Shown piece by piece: positions 16,243-26,600 of a stretch of DNA of 64,000 bases. The notes beneath the pieces are model-generated. The model was given only the letters and a program-made list of their open reading frames with translations. It had not been told where the DNA came from and did not search any database. Every line of letters starts with the position of its first letter. Within the stretch, counting starts at the first letter, position 1. The stretch lies in NCBI GenBank assembly GCA_019455065.1, contig JACFNC010000017.1, forward strand, positions 1 through 64,000. Direction: 5' to 3'. The translations under genes and the position numbers were made by a program. The stretch comes from Rhodospirillales bacterium (GTDB lineage Bacteria > Pseudomonadota > Alphaproteobacteria > Rhodospirillales > Magnetospirillaceae).

Positions 16243-16581
16243 GAGCAGGCCGGGCACCGCCCATTCGAGATTGTAGAGCACCGCCCCGGCGGCGCCCGCC
16301 GCCACCGCCGCCACCGCCAGCCCCGCCGCCGCCCGCCGCGGTGCGACCAGCGCGGCCAGCGCCAGCGCCACCGACGCCGCGGCGAGAAGGCGGTGATGGA
16401 ACAGGAAGATCAGCGCCTGGCGGCCCGCGCACCACGCCGGCCCGCCGGGATTGTCGCACAACAGGCCCATCGCCTGCGGCTCGACCACCAGATGGCGCAG
16501 CAGAAGCGCCGCCGCGAAGGCGGCGACGCCAGCGATGAGGGCAAGGCGAAGGGGGGAGGAGGACGTGGGGAGGGAAGGCAT
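16192..16581 (-). CDS. Small polytopic membrane protein, unknown
   Basis: This 129-residue protein has about three or four hydrophobic helices: LRLALIAGVAAFAAALLL, LLAAASVALALAALVA, GLAVAAVAAGAAGAVL and VPGLLLGLL. No family is recognised. The loop LLCDNPGGPAWCAGR with two cysteines may form a periplasmic disulfide. The ATG at 16581 is chosen because upstream residues in the longer frame are low-quality and lie in a likely promoter region. It ends inside the 3' end of the GH17 gene. Confidence 0.6.
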   Translation of the reverse strand: MPSLPTSSSPLRLALIAGVAAFAAALLLRHLVVEPQAMGLLCDNPGGPAWCAGRQALIFLFHHRLLAAASVALALAALVAPRRAAAGLAVAAVAAGAAGAVLYNLEWAVPGLLLGLLRAARLDAAAEGE

Positions 16582-16817
16582 GCTCAGTGCGGTCGGTGTG
16601 GGGCGATGGCGGAGGGTGCCAGAATCCGGGATCAAACTCAACGAGGCCCGCGAGCGTGCCCGACTGACTTTGCGAAAGCATTCACCATTCACTCGAACGT
16701 CAATAGATCTTCAAACCATTATCGATTACTTAATTTCCGCTTGGGATGGTAGCGCCGGAAAATTCTAGCGAGCTCACCCATTCATGTGATATCGGTGGCT
16801 CGCTGTTGGGGGGATGC

Positions 16818-17594
16818 GTGCAGACGAATTTTCTCGAAGTTACCGAGCTCGCAGGCGACAAGGTAACTAAAGAACAGGTCATCCGCCATTGTAATAGATA
16901 TTACTGGGCGGGGCACTATTGCCGTGGCAAGGATGTCATCGAGGCCGCTTGTGGCACTGGCCAGGGGCTCGAATATTTGCAGTCCATTTCACGGACTCTG
17001 CGCGGGGGTGACTACTCCGAACCAATAGTCGGCATCGCTCGGCAGCATTACGGGGATTGCCTTTCGGTAGAGCGCTTTGACGCCCAAGCAATGCCGGTGG
17101 ACAACCAGTCTGCCGATCTGGTGATTCTGTTCGAGGCCATCTACTATCTTCCAGACGTTAAGAAATTCGTTGGCGAGTGCGCACGCATTTTGCGACCTGG
17201 CGGGATGGTGTTGATCTGCAGCGCCAACAAGGACCTTTATGATTTCAACCCCAGCCCCCACACCTACAAGTATTACGGGGTCGTCGAACTCGGCGCGCTG
17301 GTAGCGCGCCACGGGTTTACAGCGGAGTTCTTCGGCGACACCCCGGTCGCCTCCGCCGGTAGCTGGGAAAAGGCGCTCCGTTGGGCCAAGGCCACCGCCG
17401 TGCGTCTAGGCCTGATGCCCAGGACGATGTCCGGCAAGAAACTGCTCAAATGGCTCGTCTTCGGTGGCCTGGTGGACATGCCCCGCGAGATCGACGCGGC
17501 CACCGCCCCCGTGGTCACGCCCAAGCCCATCCCGAGCGACCAACCCTACAACGACTACAAGGTCGTCTATTGCGCGGCGCGGCTGCCCGCCTAA
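16818..17594 (+). CDS. SAM-dependent methyltransferase, polysaccharide locus (arm 1)
   Basis: This class I methyltransferase has motif I VIEAACGTGQGLEYL, then DLVILFEAIYYLPD and LRPGGMVLICSANKD. The GTG at 16818 is chosen: it follows a run of G residues and aligns the N-terminus (VQTNFLEVTELAGDKV) residue for residue with the ATG start of its paralogue at 38859 (MSTDFLDVTELAGDEV). An ATG at 16746 gives a 24-residue extension absent from the paralogue. The target is unknown; methylation of a nucleotide sugar or glycan is likely from context. It is the first gene of the forward unit, and its composition is lower in GC than its paralogue's. Confidence 0.8.
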   Translation: MQTNFLEVTELAGDKVTKEQVIRHCNRYYWAGHYCRGKDVIEAACGTGQGLEYLQSISRTLRGGDYSEPIVGIARQHYGDCLSVERFDAQAMPVDNQSADLVILFEAIYYLPDVKKFVGECARILRPGGMVLICSANKDLYDFNPSPHTYKYYGVVELGALVARHGFTAEFFGDTPVASAGSWEKALRWAKATAVRLGLMPRTMSGKKLLKWLVFGGLVDMPREIDAATAPVVTPKPIPSDQPYNDYKVVYCAARLPA

Positions 17595-17611
17595 TCCCTC
17601 GCAGGACCTCG

Positions 17612-18529
17612 ATGACGATAAATCGTTGGCACCGGAACTATTTGATCCGCCGTTATCTCTACGGTCCTTGCCTCAAGGCGGCGTCGCACTTCCTTTTCGC
17701 CCTCCGCGGCCTATTTCCGCGGCGGCTCTATGCGCTGTCCAGGCCGATATTCGTCATCGGCTGCTCGCGCTCGGGCACGACCGTGTTCATGGACTGGTTC
17801 CGTCGCCACCCCGACCTGTGCGACTGGTCGGAGGCGGCCCAGATCATGGAGTTGGATTTCTACGACCCGGAACTCGATCATCTGCGTACAGCGAAGGATG
17901 CCACCGCCTTCGAAGCATTCCGCATCGCGTTCCTGTTCGGCATGCGGACGCGGCTCGAAGGAAAAAAAATCTTCGCCACGAAGCATCCCGAAAACAGCTT
18001 CCGAATCGCTTTCATCCAGGCCATTTTCCCCGATGCCGCGTTCATCCATGTGATGCGTGATGGCTGCGCGGTTGCGGTCTCAAACTACCACCGCACCAAG
18101 ATTGACCCCTTCCGCCGCAACTGGCCCTTCGGCCAATTCCCCAAGCCCCCGAAATGGCGCGAATATTTGGCCTATTCGCCAATCCGGCAATTCGCCCTTC
18201 AATGGGTTGATACGATCCTTCATATCCGCAAGGCCGCCAGCGAGGAGATCGCGCCGGAGAATTACCTCGAAGTCTCGTATGAGGATTTCTGTCGCGACCC
18301 TGCTGCGCTGCTGGCCCGGGTCGACACCTTCTGCCGCCTGGACCCCGCCCGCAGGGGCTCACCGCCCGCGGAACCCCTTCGCGATCAAGATCACTTGTGG
18401 CGCCGGCGCATCACCGAGGTCGAGGCCGAGGAGTTGCTGGCCATCGTGTCGCCCTTGAACGCACAGATCGGCATTACGTCCCAGGGCGCCGAGGAACGCT
18501 CGCCTGCCGTCGCGGAGGCGGCGGGCTAA
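17612..18529 (+). CDS. PAPS-dependent sulfotransferase
   Basis: This 305-residue sulfotransferase has the 5'-phosphosulfate-binding loop IGCSRSGTTVFMDWF (residues 49-63). The 3'-phosphate-binding region HVMRDGCAVAVSNYHRTK follows, with the usual Arg-Asp after a strand. Such enzymes move sulfate from PAPS to a sugar hydroxyl. In a polysaccharide locus it predicts a sulfated surface glycan. The ATG at 17612 follows gcaggacctcg, 17 bp after the methyltransferase stop, so the two are probably cotranscribed. Confidence 0.85.
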   Translation: MTINRWHRNYLIRRYLYGPCLKAASHFLFALRGLFPRRLYALSRPIFVIGCSRSGTTVFMDWFRRHPDLCDWSEAAQIMELDFYDPELDHLRTAKDATAFEAFRIAFLFGMRTRLEGKKIFATKHPENSFRIAFIQAIFPDAAFIHVMRDGCAVAVSNYHRTKIDPFRRNWPFGQFPKPPKWREYLAYSPIRQFALQWVDTILHIRKAASEEIAPENYLEVSYEDFCRDPAALLARVDTFCRLDPARRGSPPAEPLRDQDHLWRRRITEVEAEELLAIVSPLNAQIGITSQGAEERSPAVAEAAG

Positions 18530-18532
18530 CCG

Positions 18533-20422
18533 ATGTGCGGAATCGCCGGCATCATCGTGCGCGACCCGAAGCCGCCAGCCGAGCTCGCGGCCCGCGCCAC
18601 TGCCATGGGCGAGGCGCTCGCCCACCGCGGCCCTGACGGCGCCGGGGTATGGGCGGATGCGGAGGGGACCGCCGCCCTCGCCCACCGGCGGCTGGCGATT
18701 ATCGACCTCACCGCCGACGGCGCCCAGCCCATGTCCCGTCCCGGCAGTTGCCCCACCCTCGTCTACAACGGCGAAATCTATAACTATGTCGAACTGCGCC
18801 AATCCTTGGAGCAGGAGGGACTCCGCTTTCAGGGGCGGTCGGATTCCGAGGTCCTATTGGGTGCTCTGGAGCATTGGGGCATCGCCGAGACCCTGCCGCG
18901 CCTGGCCGGGATGTTCGCCTTTGGGCTTTGGGATTCGCGGGCCCGCACGCTGACCTTGGCACGCGACCGGGCGGGAAAGAAGCCCCTCTACATTCACAAC
19001 GACGGCAAGCGGCTTATCTTCGCATCCGAACTGCGGGCCCTGGAGAGGGTGGGTCGCTTCCCGATCCGGCATGAAGCGATTCGCCACTACCTGAGCCTAG
19101 GGTTCATCCCGGCGCCCCAGACCATATTCGAGGACGTCGAGGAGGTTCCGCCCGGTTATTGGCTACGGTTCGGTCCGGATCTCAGGGAGGAGCGTCATGC
19201 CTATTGGACGCTGCCCGGCGGGACGGTGGTTGCTTCCACTTTCGCCGAGGCGGTCGAGGAGAGCGAGCATCGACTAAGCTTGGCGGTTCGGCAACGGCTG
19301 CGCGCCGATGTCCCGGTGGGCATCTTCTTGTCCGGAGGGATCGACAGCGGCCTCATCACCGCCCTGGCGGCCCAAGCGACCGACACGCCGGTCAAGACCT
19401 TCACGGTCGGGTTCACCGCGGCCCAGGAGGTTGATGAGTCGCTGCTGGCCGGGCTCGTGGCGGCGCGCTACGGAACACAACACCATTCCATCACTCTCAA
19501 TCCGGATATCGAGGAACTTCTGCCGACAGTGGCCAAAGCCTATGGCGAACCCATGGGAGACGCGTCGGCGTTGCCGACCTTCGTCGTGACCCGCGAAGCG
19601 AGTCGACATGTGAAGGTCGTGCTGAACGGCGAGGGGGCCGATGAATTGTTCGCCGGCTATCGGCGTCACCGGGCAATCAAGCTTCTGGCGAAGGCCCGCG
19701 CCCCGCTCAACCTGATACCCGGCACGGCTTGGCGAGCGCTTGCCCGCCTTCTTCCCACGCCCGCCGCCGCCCGCACGCCCTACGCGTTCCTCCACCGCTT
19801 CGTCCGGGGGATCGATCAGGCGCCGATGGACCGTTATCTCGCCTGGACAGCCGACACCTTCACCGAGGCGGAGCAACAATCGTTGTGGGCGGGGGGCGCT
19901 CCAGGCAGCGAAACCTCACGCATGCTCGATGCGGCCTTTCCCGGCCTTTCCGACCTCGGCGCCGTGCGTCAGTTCATGGCCCTCGATTTCCGCTTGGCAA
20001 TGGCCGACTGCCTCCTGCCGAAGCTCGACATCGCGACCATGGCCCACGGCCTGGAAGCGCGCTGCCCTTTCCTCGACCACCGCTTGGTGGATTGGGTGTC
20101 CACCCTTGATCCGGGCATTGTGCTTCGCGGACGCACCAACAAACCGATACTTCGAGAGTTGGCGCGGCGGCACCTGCCGCAGGCGGTGGCGGGTGCGCCC
20201 AAACGCGGATTCGAGATTCCGTTGGTCCGTTGGATGACGCGTGACCTGCATTCCATGGTGCAGGATAACTGCCGAAGCCGGGGCGGGCTCCTGGCCGAGG
20301 TTTTCGATCCATCCGCCTTGAACGCCTTTCTCGACCGACGTTGGCAAATGGACGACGCACGATGGGCGAAACGGGCTTGGCTGCTCTTGATGCTTGCGCT
20401 ATGGAACGAGGGCCGTGCATGA
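18533..20422 (+). CDS. asnB: Asparagine synthetase B-type amidotransferase (arm 1)
   Basis: This 629-residue enzyme has an N-terminal class II glutaminase domain with catalytic Cys2 (MCGIAGIIV) and a C-terminal synthetase domain with the PP-loop LSGGIDSGLITALAA. It would take ammonia from glutamine to amidate a carboxylate after adenylation. In polysaccharide loci such proteins are thought to amidate uronic acids or amino-acid substituents, so aspartate need not be the substrate. The gene starts 3 bp after the sulfotransferase stop and overlaps the next gene by 4 bp. A paralogue is at 36800-38683. Confidence 0.88.
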   Translation: MCGIAGIIVRDPKPPAELAARATAMGEALAHRGPDGAGVWADAEGTAALAHRRLAIIDLTADGAQPMSRPGSCPTLVYNGEIYNYVELRQSLEQEGLRFQGRSDSEVLLGALEHWGIAETLPRLAGMFAFGLWDSRARTLTLARDRAGKKPLYIHNDGKRLIFASELRALERVGRFPIRHEAIRHYLSLGFIPAPQTIFEDVEEVPPGYWLRFGPDLREERHAYWTLPGGTVVASTFAEAVEESEHRLSLAVRQRLRADVPVGIFLSGGIDSGLITALAAQATDTPVKTFTVGFTAAQEVDESLLAGLVAARYGTQHHSITLNPDIEELLPTVAKAYGEPMGDASALPTFVVTREASRHVKVVLNGEGADELFAGYRRHRAIKLLAKARAPLNLIPGTAWRALARLLPTPAAARTPYAFLHRFVRGIDQAPMDRYLAWTADTFTEAEQQSLWAGGAPGSETSRMLDAAFPGLSDLGAVRQFMALDFRLAMADCLLPKLDIATMAHGLEARCPFLDHRLVDWVSTLDPGIVLRGRTNKPILRELARRHLPQAVAGAPKRGFEIPLVRWMTRDLHSMVQDNCRSRGGLLAEVFDPSALNAFLDRRWQMDDARWAKRAWLLLMLALWNEGRA

Positions 20423-21675
20423 GAATTGCGATTGTGACCCCGGACGACTTGTCCACCTTGACATTCTGCAAGCCTTTCGCGCTGCGGCTGGCCGGTCATC
20501 CAAGCGTCACCGTTTACTCGTTCAGTTCGGTCGATCTCTACCGTGCCGAGATCACCGCCCTGCCGACGATCCATGTCGAAATCCCGATGGCCCGATTTCT
20601 CAGCCTCGCCGAGGACTGGAGCTACTTCTGGCGCCTGCGACGGATCTTCGCGGAAAATCGAATCGACGTTGCCATCTTGTTCACCACCAAACCCAACATT
20701 TATGGCGCGCTGGCCGCCCGGGCGGCAGGGGTTAAGACGGTCGCCATAGCGGTGCGGGGTCTCGGTTCCGCCTTTCTCGCGGACAGCAGGCCGAAAGCGC
20801 GGCTGCTGAAGGCCATCACCACGACTCTGTACCGGGCGGCCTGCACCGCGGCCAACTGGGTCTGGTTCACAAACCGCAATGATCGCGAATATTTCATCTC
20901 GCGAAAGATCGTCCCGCAACCGAAGACGTTCCTCACCAGCAACGCCGTCAACTTGACCGATTTCTCGGTTGAGAGCGTCGCACCGAAGGCGGTGGCGGCC
21001 CTGCGCCAGGAATTGGCGATGGCCGAGGACGACCGCGCCGTCATCATGGTCGCGCGGCTGATATGGCCGAAAGGAATTCGCGAGTTCGCCGAGGCCGCGA
21101 GGCTGCTCCGCGAACGGCTGCCCAACCTGACCTTCCTTCTGGTCGCGCCCGAGGAGAAAGGCAGTCCCAACAGCGTCCCTCCCGACTATGTCCGCGAAAT
21201 GGAACGAGTCGCCAATTTCCGGTGGCTCGGATTCCGAAAGGACGTCCGCGAGCTTTACGCCTTGGCCGGCTTGGCGGTCTTGCCGTCCTACTACAAGGAA
21301 GGCGGATATCCTCGCGCCCTTCTCGAGCCGATGGCGTTGGGCAAGCCGGTAATCGCGGCAGATACAGAAGATTGCCGAGCCCCGGTCGAAGACGGGGTAA
21401 ATGGCTATGTCATACCGCCGAAGGACGCCGCGGCGTTGGCCGACCGGATCGCCCGGATCATGGAAGACGATGAATTGCGCAAATCATTCGGCCAGCAGTC
21501 CCTGGCCATCGTCCGCGCCCGCTTCGACGACCGTGTCGTCGCCGAGGAGGTGCTGGAGCGGCTGGGTATCCGCGGAGCCGTTGACGCCGCCGCCGCCGAA
21601 GACCCGACGGCGTCCGGGCCTACCGTTCACGCGGCCAATGCCGCCTACCCGATGGGCCCTGGCCATCGACCCTGA
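20419..21675 (+). CDS. GT4-family glycosyltransferase
   Basis: This 418-residue protein has a GT-B fold typical of family GT4. The C-terminal domain has VARLIWPKGIREFAEAARLL, the nucleotide-sugar region LPSYYKEGGYPRALLEPMALGKPVIA (E-x7-E type), and FARD-like tail segments. The closest functional group by eye is undecaprenyl-phosphate-linked or galactosyl transferases such as PglA/Cap1E. It probably adds a sugar to the lipid-linked repeat unit. The start ATG overlaps the asnB stop (ATGA), indicating translational coupling. Confidence 0.85.
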   Translation: MRIAIVTPDDLSTLTFCKPFALRLAGHPSVTVYSFSSVDLYRAEITALPTIHVEIPMARFLSLAEDWSYFWRLRRIFAENRIDVAILFTTKPNIYGALAARAAGVKTVAIAVRGLGSAFLADSRPKARLLKAITTTLYRAACTAANWVWFTNRNDREYFISRKIVPQPKTFLTSNAVNLTDFSVESVAPKAVAALRQELAMAEDDRAVIMVARLIWPKGIREFAEAARLLRERLPNLTFLLVAPEEKGSPNSVPPDYVREMERVANFRWLGFRKDVRELYALAGLAVLPSYYKEGGYPRALLEPMALGKPVIAADTEDCRAPVEDGVNGYVIPPKDAAALADRIARIMEDDELRKSFGQQSLAIVRARFDDRVVAEEVLERLGIRGAVDAAAAEDPTASGPTVHAANAAYPMGPGHRP

Positions 21676-21689
21676 CAGGAGGGCTTGCC

Positions 21690-22577
21690 ATGACGATCCC
21701 TATTCCGCCCAACGCTCCGATACCTGCCGAAGCTCTGGCCAGCCCGTCGCCTCTGCACGACCTGTTGCGCCTCATCTGGTATCGCAAATGGTCGATTGGC
21801 CTGATCACCGCCTGCTGCGGGGGGCTGGCCATCGCCATGGCGTACTCCATGACGCCCTATTATCGAGCGAGCGTTCTGCTCGATCCGGTGCTGAAGATCG
21901 ACCAGAGCGCCGGCGGTGGCTGGCAGGGAGCCAGCCCGTTGATCGGCTTGTCGCTGGGCAAGGGCGACGAAGCCACCGAGACTAGCGTTGCGGTCCTGAC
22001 GTCGCGGGAATTCACCGAGTCTTTCCTCCGCGAAAAGCATCTTTTGCCGGTGTTGTTTCCCAAGCGCTGGGACGGCGAAGCCGGGAGGTGGAAGACAATA
22101 GACGGCAAATCCAGCGAACCGACCGCCTGGGAAGCCTATTCCTATTTCGACGAATCCGTGAGGAAGGTGGTCAAAAACGCCAATGACCACCTGTACCGCC
22201 TGCAGATCGAGTGGAAGGACCCGGCGGTGGCCGCCGAATGGGCCAACGACCTGGTCATTCGGTTGAATGCGCTGATGCGCGAGCAGGCGATCTCCGAGGG
22301 ACAGAAACACCTCGACAGCTTGCTCGACCTCTTGGCAACCACCCCGGACGTCGCCGCCAAGGAAACGATCTCGCGGCTGACCGAAGGCCCCATTCTCAAA
22401 ATCACGATGGCCAAGACGCGCGAGCAGTACGCCTTCGAGATCGTCGACGCCGCCATTCCGGCGAAGGATCCGATACGGCCAAAGAAATTCATGATGGCGT
22501 TCCTCGGGCTGCTTGTCGGGGCCTTCCTCGGTGGTCTGCAGGCCGTGTTGCGGGCCCCGCCCCCACGGCGAGGCTAG
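21690..22577 (+). CDS. Wzz-like polysaccharide co-polymerase
   Basis: This 295-residue protein has the two-helix Wzz layout: first membrane segment about residues 36-54 (SIGLITACCGGLAIAMAYSM) and second at about 272-290 (FMMAFLGLLVGAFLGGL), preceded by the Pro-rich PAKDPIRPKK. The region between is periplasmic and helical. Wzz proteins set chain length of Wzy-polymerised glycans. An aggaggg ribosome site precedes the ATG. It ends 1 bp from the convergent methyltransferase stop codon, marking the meeting point of the two transcription units. Confidence 0.82.
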   Translation: MTIPIPPNAPIPAEALASPSPLHDLLRLIWYRKWSIGLITACCGGLAIAMAYSMTPYYRASVLLDPVLKIDQSAGGGWQGASPLIGLSLGKGDEATETSVAVLTSREFTESFLREKHLLPVLFPKRWDGEAGRWKTIDGKSSEPTAWEAYSYFDESVRKVVKNANDHLYRLQIEWKDPAVAAEWANDLVIRLNALMREQAISEGQKHLDSLLDLLATTPDVAAKETISRLTEGPILKITMAKTREQYAFEIVDAAIPAKDPIRPKKFMMAFLGLLVGAFLGGLQAVLRAPPPRRG

Positions 22578-22578
22578 A

Positions 22579-23604
22579 CTAGCAGCCGGCGCGGCCCGCC
22601 GTTTCAGTTGGCTTGGTGGCGCTCACGAACACCCCCGCGGCCAAGAGATCTTCCAGCGGCAGACCGCGATAGGGCGGTGCCAGCCGCGGCCGTATCCGCT
22701 CCACGAGCGCTACTTGTGCGTCGCTGTAGTCCTGGCCCGCCCGTAACTGCCGGCTGTAAGGATTGATGTTGTCCTTGACGCCCACGGTCTTGGTGTAGGC
22801 GTAGGACGCGTCATAGCCGCGGGCCGCGAATTGGGCCCGATAGTAGTCGATCAGCCGCCGGTTGGGCCGCCCGGTATGTGAACTCATGGCGCCGTAGACG
22901 GCGTCGCAGAAGGTCAGGAAGATCAAAGGATTATGGCCCCCCCGGCTGAACATACCGTGGTCGCTGAGGTCGATCTTGTGGGCCATGCGACCTCCCGGGA
23001 CCAACAGCCGGTCCATCACCGCCATGCCCGTGTCAGGATCGTAGAGATGGGCAAGAACGGCATATGAAAGGATAATGTCGAAACGTTCGCCCGGCAGGGT
23101 GGCCTCGGCGTCCTCGATTCCGATTCCGTGCACGTAGCTCAGGCGGTCGGCGTCAAACACCGGTTCCGCGCCACTCAGGTCGACGGCGGCATCAAAACGA
23201 CGGCGTTGCTCGGCATCCTCCAGGCTATCCCGCAAGGCCCGATAGACCTGCAACTGCTGGGCCGGATCCCGACGCGAATAGAAGCGATCCAGGCAGACGA
23301 CCCGGCGTGCACCCCTAGCCAGTAGACACAGCGCGACCCCCAGATTGTCGCCCGGGCCGAGCTCGAGGATGGTGGCGTCATGAAGGCGCTCGTCGTCGAT
23401 ACCGCCGAACGTGGAATAGTCGTCCAACACGCGACGGATATAGGCAAGGCTTGCCGCCGCATCGAGATCGCGGTGGGTTGCGCCTTGCTCGGAATCGTGT
23501 TGGCCCGCCGCAAAACGGCGCTTCGCCCGCGTGTTCTCCAACAGAAAGTAAGCCACGCAGAACAGTTGCGAGCGTTTTGCCAGGCGGTTCAGTGCGTCCC
23601 TCAT
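22579..23604 (-). CDS. SAM-dependent methyltransferase (end of reverse unit)
   Basis: This 341-residue class I methyltransferase has the SAM motif ATILELGPGDNLGVALCLLARGA and a later PGGRMAHKIDLSDHG stretch; the FDIILSYAVLAHLYD segment fills motif II. Long methyltransferases with a 'LELGPGDSLG' motif are common in capsule and LPS loci and usually methylate sugars. The start ATG overlaps the stop codon of the upstream triple glycosyltransferase gene (ATGA). It is the last gene of the reverse unit. Confidence 0.82.
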   Translation of the reverse strand: MRDALNRLAKRSQLFCVAYFLLENTRAKRRFAAGQHDSEQGATHRDLDAAASLAYIRRVLDDYSTFGGIDDERLHDATILELGPGDNLGVALCLLARGARRVVCLDRFYSRRDPAQQLQVYRALRDSLEDAEQRRRFDAAVDLSGAEPVFDADRLSYVHGIGIEDAEATLPGERFDIILSYAVLAHLYDPDTGMAVMDRLLVPGGRMAHKIDLSDHGMFSRGGHNPLIFLTFCDAVYGAMSSHTGRPNRRLIDYYRAQFAARGYDASYAYTKTVGVKDNINPYSRQLRAGQDYSDAQVALVERIRPRLAPPYRGLPLEDLLAAGVFVSATKPTETAGRAGC

Positions 23605-26600
23605 TGCCAGCGTCGCTCCTTCAGAATTTCGTCATAGACAGATTCCAATTTCCGTACGGTGGCGCGGATGTCATGCGCCGCCAGGACGTCTTCCCGGGCC
23701 GCGTAGCCGAGAGCGGCGCGGCTCGCCGCGTCCGACACCAAGGTCCGTAGAGCCTCCGCCAGCGGGCCCACCTCGCCGGCGGGAACCAGCTTGCCGGTCA
23801 CTCCGTCCCTAACCAGATCGGGAACGCCGCCGACCGAAGTGGCGACGACCGCCCGGCCAAGGGCCATAGCTTCCATGACCGACCGTGGTACGCCCTCGCT
23901 GAGCGACGGCAGCACGAAGATGTCGGCCATCGCGACGATGCGTAACGCATCCGTCCGATAGCCGGTGAAACGCACCGCATCACGCAGGTCATGCCGCTCG
24001 ATCAAGGTCTCCAGCCGATCCCGGAATTGCCGGTATTCCGGATTGCACTCGTCACCGACGATGTAGAGGCGGGTGGCGGGGGCCGTGACACGGACTGCCG
24101 CCAGGGCCTCGACCAGCAAATCCACGCCCTTCAACGGCGATACTTGGCCGACATAGACGATGTTGCAGGTGGACGCGTCCCAGCCCAGCTCTTGCTTCAG
24201 GGCCGCTTCGGCGGCCGACGACGGCGCCTCCAGGGTGTCGAGGTCAATGCCGTTCGGCACGATGCGAATCTTGCGTGTGTGTCTTTGGACGAGACGAGGG
24301 TAGCGACGATCGCGGTTGATCGGCGATTGAAAGAGGACCCGGTCGGCCAGCCGGTAGCCCACCCGATCCAGCAGCGGGTTGTCGAGATGCCCCTTCACAT
24401 ACCAAATCACCGGAATGCCGGCGAGCTTCGCGGCCGGCCCCGCAATCAGCAGAGCCCGCAGATTGTGGCATTGCAGTACATCGACCTCGCCCTCGAGCAG
24501 CGTTCGGCGCAGCGACCAGGCGTAGCGCAACGCCGCCAGGGCGCTGCTGAGGCGGCCGATCAGACCCTGGCCAAGAAGGGCGCCGCCGTAGCGGCCGAGG
24601 CGTTCGGGCGGGGAAACCACTTGCGTGGCGATTCCCATGTCCCGCAGGTCATCGAGGAAGGCGGCGTCGCGCTGAGCGATGAACAGCGGCCGGTGACGCC
24701 GGCGATCCAGATGTTTGAGCATCCCCAAGGTGAAGCGCAGATTGCCGTAGGGATTGTCGAACACATAGGGTTCGAAGACGGCTATGTGGATCGGCGGCCG
24801 GTTTGACGCCGGCGTCCCGTTCAGCACCGCGTCGTAGAGCGCTTCGCTGTTGCGCACCAGGGCGGCAATCGAAAACTCGCTACGAATGCGCTCGCGCCCC
24901 GCAGCGCCCAAGGCCCGCGCCTGGTGGCGGTCGGCGAGCAGGCCGGTAACGGCGTCGGCCAGCCCCCGGGCGTCGCCGGGGGGGACCAGCAGGCCGGTCT
25001 GTCGGTGGGTGATCAGCTCGTTGCAGCCCTCGGTGTCGAAGGAGACGCAAGGGAGGCCGCACGCCATGGCCTCCATCACGGCGTTGGGAAGCCCCTCGTA
25101 GTGGGCGGCGTGTACGTAGAGGTCGAGGGTATCGAGGAAGCGCGGGACATCGTCGAGCCAGCCATGCACGATCACGTGGTGATCGAGGCCCAGTTCGCGA
25201 ATCCGCGCCTCGATCTTGGCGCGCAACGGGCCGTCGCCGGCCAAGTGAAGTTCGCAAGCGAAATTGGCGTCGACGAGATGGCGGAGCGCTTTGAGAAGGG
25301 TTTCGTGATCCTTGGCAGGGACCATGCCGCCGACGAACCCGATGCGCGGCCGGCCGGATGGGGACGAGCCGCGCGCAAGCGGAAAGGCGTCGGTGTCGAT
25401 GCCGTTGCCCACCACCGACACCTTGCGCCTTGGCAGCAGCCGGTGGCTGACATAGTAGCGTGCGCCGTGCCCGGAATTGGCGATCATCAGATCGGTGAAG
25501 GGCGCCAGCGCGCGTTCGATCAGACGCTTGCCGCGCGACTTGATGCGCGGGGCCGTGCGCTCGCCGATGACGATATGGGGAACCCGGGCCAGCACCGCCG
25601 CCAGCCGTCCCACATAGTTCGGCGACTGCCCGATGGTGTGCACGAGGGCCGGCTTGAGTTCGCGCAGGCGGCGGCGCGTTTCGAGAACCGCCCACAGACG
25701 GCCACGAGCGTAGGGAACGATGACGACGGGAATGCCGAACGACCGAAACCGATCACCCCACGGCCCGTCCTCGAAGACGATCACGGCGGGACTGAAGCGG
25801 CGGCGGTCGAGGCCTTCGAGCAGCATCAGCAACTGCCTCTCGGCCCCGCCCACGACCAGGGCAGCAATATTGAACACGATGGTGCGGGGGGCTGACGCGT
25901 CGGGCCGCCCTTCCTCGTCGCTCCAGGGAAAGGTGGCAACGCCTCGGGACACCCGTGCCCCCCGCCACGGCCACGGGAGGCGGCCGAGCAGCGACCAGCG
26001 CGGCCGCGCCGTTGCCACGTCGATGACTTCGAAACCGCCAGCCCGGCCGTAGGTGTGGCAACCAGCGACGCCCGGAATCGCTTGCGCCGAAAGCATGCTT
26101 AAGGGCTCTTCACGGTAGCGGGTGGGTGACCATTCGACGACCCGATGAAAGACGACCGCCTCGCCATAGCGCCGGCCGCATAGCTGGGCCGGCCGGATCC
26201 ATTCCCCGGCGGCGGTCTGGAACAGCGGCCCCGCCATGCGGGCGCGCCACGGATCGACGACGATGGGATTGGCCGGGTGCGGACGCCACGGCCCCATCGG
26301 GATGTCCGCCTGGAACAGATGCAGGGCGTCATCGCCGTCGCTGCCGGCGGCGCGAAGGACGACGAACATCCACATCGCGCCATCCTTCTCCACCAGCGTG
26401 GCATCGGCGGCATCCACTCCCGACAACAGCTCCGCCACCGGCCGCCAGCGGTCGGGGACCTGCTCGCATTCATAGAGCTCGACCTTTCCGGCCCGCCGCG
26501 ATTCGGGCACCATCCACCAGCGCCCGTCCCAGGCGAAGACCTGCGGGTAGGACAGGTGCCAGGGTCGCTCCAGCACGCGCACCGGGGCCAGCGCCCGGCC

